Shown: piece by piece, positions 44,801-53,863 of the stretch | Numbering within the stretch: position 1 is the stretch's first letter | Layout: every line of letters starts with the position of its first letter | Made by a program: the position numbers and the translations under genes | Assembly (NCBI RefSeq): GCF_000315915.1 | Contig: NC_020190.1 | Coordinates: forward strand, 1 to 64,000 | Direction of reading: 5' to 3' | DNA length: 64,000 nt | DNA from: Henningerozyma blattae CBS 6284 | Lineage: Eukaryota > Ascomycota > Saccharomycetes > Saccharomycetales > Saccharomycetaceae | The notes under the pieces: model-generated | The model's database searches: none | What the model saw: only the letters and a program-made list of their open reading frames with translations | What the model was told of the DNA's origin: nothing

Positions 44801-45106
44801 TATTTTATGGATTATATTGAAGAAATGAAGCCAGGAGAAACCTGGAGAAGTATCACTTTTCTTTACAAGTTAAAAAATGGTATATCAGAGGGCTCCTTTG
44901 GTTTGAATGTTGCTAAGCTGGCGCAAATCAATGAGAAGATTTTAACTAAAGCTCAAGAGCTTTCAGTTTCCATGAAAACAACATATGAACTTAACTCTGA
45001 TTTAGAATTATTAATGGCTTTAAAAAGGATATTACACCAAGATAGATTATCAGCTAGTGAAAAGTTTTCTCATTTATTGGATATTGATAACTCAGATGAT
45101 ATTTAA
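41840..45106 (+). CDS. MSH3: MutS-homologue mismatch repair protein Msh3
   Basis: This 1088-residue protein is the Msh3 subunit of MutS-beta (Msh2-Msh3), which recognises insertion/deletion loops. A PCNA-binding PIP box is at residues 4-11 (QPTISKFF). A Lys/Asn-rich linker of about 200 residues follows, then the mismatch-binding domain I (about 205-320, VLVIRVGYKYKCF). Connector and lever/clamp domains run to about 800. The ATPase domain carries Walker A GPNMGGKST (about 858) and Walker B LLLDEVGRGTS (about 938). The helix-turn-helix tail is present. S. cerevisiae Msh3 has 1018 residues. The start is set by the PIP box. Confidence 0.96.
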   Translation: MSQQPTISKFFKSVKKSNQIISNAKAVRKIEKSTTPSLNVEVIDDEEDEDYTQEKKGFNDDIPKNEVSKSVPIIEDLTNNNCHNIDITEVSGGKLENSNESTSVKNKDDHGTIFNSEIDNKNRKKGTSGSKNLLHSKKREKCSIVIEENPNKKFKLDAPIYKRKSKLSTSAIILNDKSDTYSLATVKSTAKLTAKLTATSKLTPLDQQVKDLKINNMDKVLVIRVGYKYKCFAEDAVKVSNILHIMLVPGKLTIDESNPKDSEHKQYAYCSFPDTRLNVHLERLVRNNLKVGVVEQFETTAIKKLSSTSNKSSVFERRIANTYSKATFGINTPFKCEGKHVIGNLNSIWCISIENISNTLNNYKLFSVNLNSGEIIYDTFEEFPKNPQQLLTRIKYLQPVEIITLKGSLDIKLFEKDTITIINKSEDEYNSIIPNEKLDTFLVENKIEEKTIENSSVILQFLYDYLQQYNNQDILLIKDNYKSFVSTQHMLLSSKTIDTLDIFSNNGSKGSLYWILDHTRTPFGSRTLLDWISRPLLNAEEINDRLDAVECMKNIISQHFFESIGNLLKGMPDLLRALNRIAYGSISKKELYFFLKQFNMLEELLDLHSDFIEREILSSTNSIKSDMIRNIFISINLRIKETSISNLLSMINVSSVLDKSVEKQTLEFFNLNNYDNPDKIIQRQRDIEGIKSELDEELKIIRKQLKRPHLNYKDEKDYLIEVRNSQVKGLPSDWIKISSTKMVGRFQTPNVTKLLERLQYQKDMLQLDCEQEYSRFVDIINKKYPLLRDIINNLGVYDCILALAAVSCNVNYTRPIINDKYQHIIGKNSRNPIVESLDIKYVPNDINITSTNAINIITGPNMGGKSTYIRQVALLVILAQVGSYVPADFLELSIFDNISTRIGAYDDLIRGESTFMIELNEIKEILDTYSSKSLLLLDEVGRGTSTIDGKAISSSLIKYFIETQDCPLIFFTTHYPVQDISSSTIKNYFMDYIEEMKPGETWRSITFLYKLKNGISEGSFGLNVAKLAQINEKILTKAQELSVSMKTTYELNSDLELLMALKRILHQDRLSASEKFSHLLDIDNSDDI

Positions 45107-45509
45107 ATTACTATTTTTCAAGATGGCTATTTTTTCCTTTTTTTTTGATAGATCAACATATTTATTTAACTTCTATAGGTATATACATTTCTCAACTTTA
45201 CACTTGATTTTTTATTTACTTTAATTTAAGCATTCCGGAACTTTGATTAGTTACAATACTAGGATTTCTTTACTCTGAGAAAAGGTATTTGTAATCTATA
45301 AGTGTTTAGTTTTTTTTGAATTGATTTTCATTAAAGACTATAGGATAAAATAAAAATTAAATAAATATGCACTATAATTGTTAAATATTAAAAAAAGTCA
45401 TAAATGTTTGGGTAAACATGCAGATGCATCATGATGATATTATTTTTATCATACATGATTAGTTGTTTGTTTGTTTGTTTTTGATTTTTGATTTTTGATT
45501 TTTGATACC
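45107..45509. other. Convergent region MSH3-FPK1 with simple repeats
   Basis: It holds the 3' ends of both genes. (GTTT)n lies at about 45463-45480, followed directly by four 7-bp units (GATTTTT) to 45504. These pyrimidine-rich runs may serve as transcript ends. Confidence 0.5.
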
Positions 45510-48253
45510 TTAATTTCTCTTGAAAAAGCCTCTGTGACTATTACTTCTCGATCTATTAGCATTAGGGGTATATGCGATCTTACCGTAAGAATTATTATCA
45601 CCATATATCAATGAATCAGTATCTTTTTCCAATAAACTCATGGAATTGAAATCATGGAAAGGATCAGTATCAGAAACGTCATCATCGATTTCTACACTTT
45701 CATGGAAAATTTGTTGTTCTTCTTCTTCCAAGGAATCCTTCTTTTTACCCTTTTTCTTCTTGGTAGAAGATAATTTAGCAAAGTCATACCCATCTTCTGA
45801 TAATGTGGGGATTAAAGGTGGTTCTTGATTTCTTAAGAAAGACCATTGAACTTTTTTAAAGAACGGATGTCTCTTAATATCAGCAGCTCCCATTTTAGAA
45901 CCTAATCTTTTATTTTCATTTTTTGTTAATAATTTTTTAATAACATCTTTACAATTTCTTGTAATATCATTATTATTTGGGAACGAAACTTCATTTTTTA
46001 GAATATTTGAAAAAGTTTCATTAGTACTATCACCTTTAAATGGAGTAAACCCAAATAACATTTCATAAATTAATATTCCTAAAGTCCACCAATCCACTGC
46101 AGCTGTATGACCATTTCCTCTTATAACTTCTGGAGCGATATATTCTTCAGTACCTACAAAAGAATTTGTTCTAAACCCTTCTGAACAAATCTTTGTGTCA
46201 ACCAAAGAGGATTGATTAAATTTTTTTACGACAGGGTTCTTAGCTACTTTTGATTGAATGGATAAATCAAAATCAGATAACATGATATGGCCTGATTTAT
46301 GTAATAAAATGTTTTCAGGTTTTAAATCTCTATAGATATAGCCCATCAAATGTAAATATTCTAATGCTGCTGTAACTTCACTTGCATAAAATCTTGCAGC
46401 ATCTTCACTGATACATTTTGAACGTCTTGTTTGTAAAGCTCTAAAAAATTCACCACCCATACAATATTCGATACAAAGATATAAATAATCTTCTGATTGG
46501 AATGAATGATATAATGTGACGATAAATGGATGATTACTAGAAGCTAAAATTTCCTGTTCTGCTAATACACGCTTAATTTTTTTTCTTTTAATCATTTGAG
46601 ATTTATTAAAGATCTTTAAAGCATATAATCTTGAAGTACTCTTTTCTTTTACAAGATAAACTTTACCAACATCACCTTGTCCCAATAATCTTATCTTTTC
46701 AAAAGAGGTTGGGCCTACAGTAATATCTTTAAATTTATTACTAAATGATTTTGTTCTTAAACGGTTTGATCTTTTTGGTTCTTCAAAATCATCAACGAAT
46801 TTTGGAGGTTCAATTGGAATGAATGAGCCAGAAGAAGATTGAAGTAAATTATGTGGATTATCATTTTGGCGTATTGGAGAAAAAGAGCCAAAATGATCTT
46901 GACTAATTGAATGTGGTTCTGAAGTAGCTCTTCTTATTCTTGTTTTATTTTTTGATGTAGTTGAAACATTTGAGTTAGAATTAGAATTGGAGTTTGTAGT
47001 AGAATTTAAATTTGTAATTGAATTAGAATTGGAATTCGGGTTGGAATTTGGGTTAGAATTGGTGTTTAAATAAGAGTTTGATAGTTTTGATTTAATCTTT
47101 GGTCTCATAACTTTTGTCTTTGAAGTGGAAATATTATCATTATCATTATTGTTCATATTTGAATTTATGTCATTAGTTGAAGTATTTATAGTTATATTTT
47201 TAATTTTATTTTCACTATAAGAATGCATATTTGTTGGAGGGGTGGTAATTAATTCTTCTAAAGCATCTGAATAATGATTAGTAGTATTATTTTTTTGATC
47301 TAATGACAGATTAGTTAAAGGAGGTTGAATCTGATAATGGGTATTTGAATTGAAATCATCTGATTGATGTTGTTGAGGAGAAGGGAATTGTAAAGAATGA
47401 TTTGAATTTTGTAAAATATTTGTTGATGGATTTGTTGTGTTTGCAACGATCGAAGTTAAATTATCTATATGAGAATTTGTATTATTGCTTTCACCTGTAC
47501 TATTGACATTCATGAATTCTAAATAATTGTCATTTTCGAAATCATTTTCGTAACCATCTTCAAAATCTTCATGTGAAATTAAATGTTCAATCGCAATACA
47601 AGGATCATTATTATTAAATTGTTTCAGCTCTTCATTTTCTTTGATTTCATTTAAAGATATGTTACTCATATCCTTTGTTAGATTTAAATTATGGTTATTT
47701 GAGGAAGTTTGTGTATTAGTACTATTATTATTATTGTTATTATTGTTATTATTATTTATAATAGTATTATTACCCTTATTGTTATTGATATTGCTATTTT
47801 GAATGGAATCTAACGATCTAGTCATGTGTTTCATGTAAGGAGGAGTATTTAAAGGTCCATAATCTAATGAATTATGGTTATATTGGTTAAAGTCATGATT
47901 CATTTGTTCTAATTTTGAAGATTCTTTGAAAGGATTTGTATTTGCAAATTCGTCTATGACTTTTGGTGAAGAATTAAAATAGTTCGGAGCAGGAGAATTT
48001 AATAAGAATTGAGTATTATTAGAGGCACTAACTGGGGAAATATTTCCGGTGCTGGTTGTTATAGAGCCACTTCTTGAAAGAGAATGAGTTCTTGAATGAT
48101 TCCTTGAGTTTGAGAATTGTTGTTCCAAGATATGAGCAACTTCTGGAGATCTTGGCAAAGATACAGGTGTTATATTTATACCGTTTGCACTTGTTATTGT
48201 ATTTGACGGATCTAAATTTGAGTTGCCCTTTAGTTGATCCATTGAAGCAGTGA

Positions 48254-48322
<69 letters not shown>

Positions 48323-49256
48323 CATTATTATTTGTGGTTAAATTCATTTCATCAATTATAATAGTATTACTTTTAGATTGGTCCTCTGTTGTTGGAGTTA
48401 TTGAAGTGGTTACATGGGATAAATTTTGCTTTTGTTTTTGTCTTTCTTTTTCCTTTAAAGAACTATGACTAAACGAAGTTGTAGTAGAAGATTTCAAGAA
48501 ATTGGTTATTCTTGTAGTCATTTCGCTTGAAGTATTGTCATTGATTGGAGAGGAAGATGATGACGATGAAGAAGATGAAATGATATTGGAAGGCGAATTT
48601 GTAGAAGTAGCAGTGGAAGAATCTTTCAGAGTTGTATGGAATACTTTTTTAAGCTTTGAAAACCTAGAAGTAGGAATTGCATCTGAAGAATTAGAAGTCA
48701 GCAAGGGAGCAGGAGGAGTTGGTTTGGTAGTTGGTTGACTGTTATTGCTGTTAGTGCCATTATTGTTAGAAACTTCATCTGTTATACCATTGTTACTATC
48801 GTTATGATGCAAATGTAAATGTAAATGAGCTGATATAGAGGAAGCTATAGTAGTTGAGTCATTGTTATTATTTTGAGCTGCAGGTTCATTATTTGATGTG
48901 ATAGTGTTGTGTTCATCTAAGGAAGATAAGTTTGTGGTTGCAGTCGTTGGAGTGGGGATAGTAGTAGAACCTAGGCTGATATTTCTTGAAGGAGAATTGG
49001 TGGCGGTTGAGTCATTATTATTTGTGTTATTGTTAATATTATTATTGTTGTTGTTGTTAGGTGATGCGGTATTAACATTTAAACAAGTATCCAAATGATT
49101 AGTTGAATTGTTTGTTGGGGGTGTGGCCGAAGTGGTGGTGGAAGTGCTTGTGTTTTTTCTAAAAGATCTGGGCAACAGTTTTGAAAAAGATACGGATCTG
49201 CTTCTGCTGCCTATCGACGAGCCCGGTCTTTGAAACAATTCTTGTTGTTCAGTCAT
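45510..49256 (-). CDS. FPK1: Fpk1/Kin82-type AGC protein kinase
   Basis: This 1248-residue AGC-family kinase is the single counterpart of YNR047W (FPK1) and YCR091W (KIN82), which phosphorylate and activate the Dnf flippases. The N-terminal 840 residues are disordered and rich in Asn, Ser and Thr, with runs of Asn; one is coded by 22 perfect AAT codons. The kinase domain covers about 850-1150: the [11 protein letters not shown] loop, ALKIF lysine, YRDLKPEN catalytic loop, and DFD instead of DFG, which is typical of this branch. The [12 protein letters not shown] activation segment follows an insert. A basic region and an acidic tail close the protein. It is longer than Fpk1 (893 residues) because of the homopolymers. 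Confidence 0.93.
48255..48320 (-). repeat. Trinucleotide microsatellite, 22 perfect ATT/AAT units
   Basis: On the plus strand (ATT) runs unbroken from 48255 to 48320, followed by one ATC and more ATT. On the coding strand it is an AAT (Asn) run inside FPK1. Confidence 0.97.
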
Positions 49257-50384
49257 GACGAATAATTAGCTTATATTTGAAGATTAATAATACAAAGTAT
49301 GGGCAGCGAGATGAAAAGGGGAAGGGGGATGTAGGGCGGTAGAGGGAAGCGTTTATAATCTGGCAAAAGCAAAGCAAGCAGCAATTAATGTAAAGCAGAG
49401 CAAAGCAAAGCAATCTAGCAACGGTATAACGTTTGTTTGTCTTTTGTTTTTAAAAAACAATCAGCGAAACACGACCTAAAATGAGATAAATAGTTATAAC
49501 AATTTGAAAAGGAAAAAAAAACCAAAAAAAAGGTAGCAGTCAGCTATCGAATAGTTGTCTACTACTCTATAGTCTAACACGTGATATTTGGTAATGCAAC
49601 AAATAGCCCAACACTATAAAAGCCAGTGATATATAGTGATGTAAAACGCTATGAATCTGGGGGGTGGGGTGGGTAGGTGTGGGTGTGTGCGGGGCGGGGA
49701 GTGTTTCAAGCCTTCTTTCTTAATTACTTCTAAGTTTGTTGGAGGTTCCCTGCTTGAAGTACGTTAATTCCTGAGTGTAAGGTATATATTATATGTGTAT
49801 GTGTATGTGCCTCTCTCTATTTTGTTGCAGTGTGTACCTTTGATGACTCTTGTGAAGAAGTATCTTGGAGTATATTCTTTAGTTATTAAGCAAATGAAAT
49901 TATTTTTTTTTTCAAATTCTTCAAATCTTTTCCCCTTTTCCACAGAGTTACACAAATTTGAAATCAAAGTAAATTGAAACAAATTTAGTAAAATTAAATT
50001 TCAAAAAAAGAATAAACAAACGAGCCTCTATGAAAAAATCGTGGAAGTAAAATTAAGCAAATAATCGTTAATGGTTAGTAATCGAGTAAATAAAATCGTG
50101 GAAGCTAAGACTAACCATGCTTTACGAGGATATTTTCCACAATGTATGTGTGGATGCTGTCCTTTTTCGCCGTCGGCCGTGACCCAGACCCGTTTTTTTT
50201 CCGAATCTGGAAACGAAACATCCGGCGGAAAGAGCCGAACGGAGCGAAGCGGCTCTAAGCGGCCCGAAACGGAACAGAACGGAACGGAACGGAGCTAAGA
50301 ACGACGGAGCTAAGCATTACGGAGAATATATTAGACCATATGTAGAGTATGTAAAGTATGTAAATTATTTACGTTGTGTTGGAA
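49257..50384. other. Anomalous intergenic region at the expected TRM112 site
   Basis: In S. cerevisiae TRM112 lies between FPK1 and PET494. No 135-codon TRM112-like frame is seen here. The stretch instead holds GGAG/GGGG-rich segments (49318-49345), a telomere-like G-rich tract (49659-49700) and a GC-rich island from about 50145 to 50310, with a GAGCCG/CGGCTC hairpin and GGAAC repeats. A plus-strand frame at 50071-50298 runs through the island but looks like chance. Confidence 0.65.
49659..49700 (+). repeat. G-rich, telomere-like tract with G-quadruplex motif
   Basis: Blocks of 6, 4, 3 and 3 Gs are separated by 1, 1 and 7 bases, then GTGTGTGC and two GGGG blocks. This meets the usual G-quadruplex pattern and resembles irregular yeast TG(1-3) telomere repeat. 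A near-match to a Rap1 site (ACACCCACAC on the minus strand) lies at about 49676-49687. Confidence 0.7.
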
Positions 50385-51740
50385 TTAGCCGCCGACGTTG
50401 GAAACTACGGCCACGTGATCGAGATCGACGGATGTTGCGGGGTCTTTTACGCGAGGTGCGGAGACTATTTCTGGTGTCATTTCAGAAGCCATTTCTGGGG
50501 CAATTTCTGGTGCCACAGACGGGCTGGCAGGGCGACTGGACAGGGACTGAAGAAGCCGCAGAAGCTGTTCATCGGCTTGTAACGCACGCAAAGAGTCTTT
50601 ATTTCCGCGTGATAATTCCTTTTGTAAGGCTCGACTGCCAAACGAGTAAGCGGGTGGCGGCAACAGGATTCGAACCTGTGATTGGAACTGGGATTGTGAT
50701 TGTGATTCTGATTGTTTCTTCATTTGTATACAATTGTTTCTTAATAGACGAATCAAATAGCCAATTTTCAAATCTCTTTTTTTGGACGGGGTTTCCGAAC
50801 TTAATTGTTTCAATACAAAACAATAAGTGTCTAAAGAAACTGTATTGAAACTTAAAGTCTTGGTAAACACTTTCAATGATTTATTATTATCATTGAAAAA
50901 AACATTTTGTCTTAATCGATCGTTAGGATTCATCATGATCAAGATATACTTGTTAAACTGTCGATGATTTGTGGTATGACTACAATCTTGGATCATCCTT
51001 CTATAAAACTTTTCGCCTATAGGGTTTCTTTGTACATGTTTGGTTATTTTTAAGTATTTACAATAATCATATAACCAATATCGGATTAATTCTTGGTAAT
51101 CTCGTGAATCTACATATTTGTCGTATAATTGGCTCACATCGTTTAAAGTAATAATCCGGGGTAATGCATGACGCGCTTGGTTCATAGTTTCTGGAGAATT
51201 TGCTAAATCATGAGAAAACTCACGATACCACTCATTATAGAAAGTTTGTACATCAGTACTCACTTCTTTACCATCTTGATTATTCCTCCTTAAGCATGCT
51301 TCTTGATAAAGTCCATACGTATAGAAAAGATGATCTAGGGAGTTATTAAGAATCATATGTTTGGGACCCATCAATTTTGAATCTTCCAAAACAACAGGTT
51401 TATGGTGCTCCTCTTCCTTTATTTCATCCTCTAGAAGATCCAAACTCTTTTCACTTTCACCATTCTTCATTTTATTTAACCAAAGTTTTTCTAAACATAA
51501 TATACCAGCCAATGTAATCACATTTGTCCCCAAGAATAAAAGATTCCCCGGTGACATGAGATATTGCCGTATCAACGGTTGCTCTTTAGTAGAGTGTGGC
51601 ACACGCAAAGGGATATTGCTGTTAAATTTAATATTCTTATTCATTTGAAGGTCATGATATTGACATTTCCGGATTTGAATCCGAACTTTCAGTCGATTTA
51701 TCATCCTCTGTAGTATAGTGTTTTTAATACCATATATCAT
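50385..51740 (-). CDS. PET494: Probable Pet494, mitochondrial COX3 translational activator
   Basis: This is a 451-residue frame. Residues 1-25 are basic, without acidic residues, like a mitochondrial presequence. A membrane segment at about 66-86 (LLFLGTNVITLAGILCLEKLW) precedes a hydrophilic matrix-type domain. The identification rests mainly on position: in S. cerevisiae PET494 (489 residues, inner membrane, activates COX3 mRNA translation) lies two genes from FPK1 in this orientation. The last 100 residues are suspect. After a Gln/Ser run (SESQSQSQFQSQ) the frame passes through a tRNA T-arm sequence (residues about 352-362) into GC-rich DNA with a Pro/Ala/Glu repeat. The true protein may have had another C-terminus. 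Confidence 0.6.
   Translation of the reverse strand: MIYGIKNTILQRMINRLKVRIQIRKCQYHDLQMNKNIKFNSNIPLRVPHSTKEQPLIRQYLMSPGNLLFLGTNVITLAGILCLEKLWLNKMKNGESEKSLDLLEDEIKEEEHHKPVVLEDSKLMGPKHMILNNSLDHLFYTYGLYQEACLRRNNQDGKEVSTDVQTFYNEWYREFSHDLANSPETMNQARHALPRIITLNDVSQLYDKYVDSRDYQELIRYWLYDYCKYLKITKHVQRNPIGEKFYRRMIQDCSHTTNHRQFNKYILIMMNPNDRLRQNVFFNDNNKSLKVFTKTLSFNTVSLDTYCFVLKQLSSETPSKKRDLKIGYLIRLLRNNCIQMKKQSESQSQSQFQSQVRILLPPPAYSFGSRALQKELSRGNKDSLRALQADEQLLRLLQSLSSRPASPSVAPEIAPEMASEMTPEIVSAPRVKDPATSVDLDHVAVVSNVGG
50655..50679 (-). pseudogene. tRNA 3'-end fragment (T-arm plus acceptor strand)
   Basis: On the minus strand the sequence is ACAGG-TTCGAAT-CCTGT, a perfect 5-bp T-stem with a 7-nt loop and a consensus B box (GGTTCGAATCC). 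It is followed by TGCCGCC and A as acceptor strand and discriminator. No matching 5' acceptor strand (GGCGGCA), A box or anticodon arm is found in the 100 bases upstream. It is a truncated tRNA gene or an isolated TFIIIC site. Confidence 0.75.
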
Positions 51741-52214
51741 ACTGTCATTACAAATTTCTTGAGCTTGTAGAGGGGTGTATGAGCGGGTCCCCCTTTGTAT
51801 ATTGTTTTAAGCGTTCCTTATTTTTTTATTTTTATTTTTTTTTCTCATTAGATTATCTCTCTCGCTTTTTACAATCGGCCCTTAAGATTTTGCCTGACTT
51901 ATCTGTATAAACATAATCCCCATTCATTAATGATATTTTGACTTCAAACATTATATGCTGCTAGTTATATTTATTAGTGTGAAACATCTGGTAAAACAAA
52001 TTTTAGTCTTTTCACTTGCCCCCCCCCCCCCCCCCACCTTTAATTAACTCAATTCATATTCTCTTATATGGTAGCGCCGTGTGTCGAGTAAGTGTCTATA
52101 GAAAAAAAAAATCAAACCCAATCAGAAAAAGAAATAATTTTTCACTAATAGCTATAATAATACCATGAATCAAGAAAAAAAATACAAAAAAAAAGGATAC
52201 TTCATCTACAAAAT
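51741..52214. other. Divergent promoter region PET494/DUF866 gene
   Basis: It contains a run of 17 C residues (52019-52035), poly-T and poly-A tracts, and a 20-codon upstream ORF (52165-52227) that overlaps the start of the next gene. Confidence 0.5.
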
Positions 52215-52775
52215 ATGTTATATCTAACTGCAAACACCACTACTTCTGAAACAATACAAAAAATATCTCTTCAAGATAATGAATCAAACCCTACAGAATT
52301 CCCCTTCGAATTAATTTGTACTCATTGTAGGGAGTCACATGACTCCACCATCACTATGAATGCTTATGAAAAAGTCGATATAAGCGGTAGTAAAGGTGAA
52401 GCTTCAATAGTTGTTAGATGTAAATTTTGTAAATCTGAAAATTCTATTGTGTTGAAAATTATAGAAAATGAATTTAATTGTTTAATTGATGAAGAAGAAG
52501 GGAAAACTTTACAAACCAAAAGAAAAAAATTGGGTTTTAAAAAAAATTTAATAGATAATAATTGGATTCTATTGGAGTTGGATTGTAGAGGCTGTGAAGT
52601 CTCCAAATTCCATCCAGAATTGATCACCTTTAATGTCGTTTTAAAATCAGGTTCTATTTTAGAATGTCAATTAGACGAAAATGAAAATGAATGGTATGAT
52701 TATGACGAGGATGCGGGTGAAGAAGTTTCAATTATTGATTTCCAATTTAATATTATTAATAACAAAGGGAAATAG
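52215..52775 (+). CDS. DUF866 (UPF0587) zinc-binding protein, YCR090C-like
   Basis: This 186-residue protein is the homologue of S. cerevisiae YCR090C (182 residues) and human CZIB/C1orf123. Two CxxC pairs form the likely zinc site: ICTHC at residues 35-38 and RCKFC at 69-72. The C-terminal beta-rich half has the conserved LLELDCRGCEVSKFHP segment and an acidic loop (DENENEWYDYDEDAGEE). Its molecular role is unknown in any organism. The upstream ATG at 52165 is out of frame, so translation starts at 52215. It is placed as in S. cerevisiae, between the kinase gene and FIG2. Confidence 0.93.
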   Translation: MLYLTANTTTSETIQKISLQDNESNPTEFPFELICTHCRESHDSTITMNAYEKVDISGSKGEASIVVRCKFCKSENSIVLKIIENEFNCLIDEEEGKTLQTKRKKLGFKKNLIDNNWILLELDCRGCEVSKFHPELITFNVVLKSGSILECQLDENENEWYDYDEDAGEEVSIIDFQFNIINNKGK

Positions 52776-53863
52776 AGTTACATAATGATAGATTTTGCGT
52801 TTGTTTGTGTTTATATCTTCGAGTTTTACTTTTAAACGTACCAAGAGATGTTTTTTTTAGATTTAGTCATTCCAGAAATATTTAAGTATTAACGTAATAT
52901 AAGTAAAAACTTTAAAAAGATGATATCTATAAAATTAATTATTGCAGAAATTTATTAATGTAAATTCTCTTACTACTTATTAAAATGTATATTTTATCTT
53001 AAATCTAATTTCATTCCAAGCAGGAAAAAAATACTACCATTGGGTTATAATTTCTAACTACAATACCTTTAATAGGTTAAAGAATGAGAGATTACTTCCC
53101 AGAATACCAGTACCTTGGTAAAATAGATTGGTTATCTGACTCAGAATACTTATGTCAAATAGTAAATATTGTTGCATTTTTGAATAACTCATAAACTATT
53201 TTTTTTCTATGATACTATGTGAGAAATTAGACAGCAGAAATGGCCCTATCAACATTACATATTTAGCATTAAAAATACTAATTAATATGTAGATAACCAA
53301 AGATCATGGTATTTTGAATACTGTGCTATACTTATTTTTCCCTTAAATGCAGGAATTGATTAATATTCTACTTCATTTTTAATTCAACTATTAAAGTTTG
53401 AGCTTGTTTCTGGTAATTCTATTAAGGTAATACTTTGAGTTCACGATCTCTTATTAATTTTTAATAAGCCAATTTTAAGTCTTTAATCTTCATATAATTG
53501 TGAGAAATGGTGCTATTTAAGTACATTTTTTAATGTCCAAACTAGTATGTTAATACATATAAAGTAACAACAGATATATTCACTCTTCAAGATTTTGTTT
53601 ACATAGAATCAAGTTCTGTCATAAAAATATTTCTTTTTATTCAAAATGAATCAAATATTTCACCTCATATATGCCTTGTCTATATTTGTTTGCTTTTAAT
53701 TAATATTTTTTTTTCTTATTTATAGTGTTAAATTAATAAAGGAAAAATTGTTTTTTTTTGTTAACTATATAATTATATGATGCTCTAGAGTAATGTAGTG
53801 TCTTTTCTATGTAATATTCTATCCTAATATGATAAGGATATTTATATAAATAAATGTAATTTT
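52776..53863. other. Convergent intergenic region, DUF866 gene to adhesin
   Basis: This 1.1-kb AT-rich stretch has no gene or structured element that I can support. Confidence 0.4.

Noticed and set aside
50599..50823. 74-codon minus-strand frame with GSNPVAATR
   Set aside because: This peptide is the classic translation of a tRNA T-arm and not a protein.
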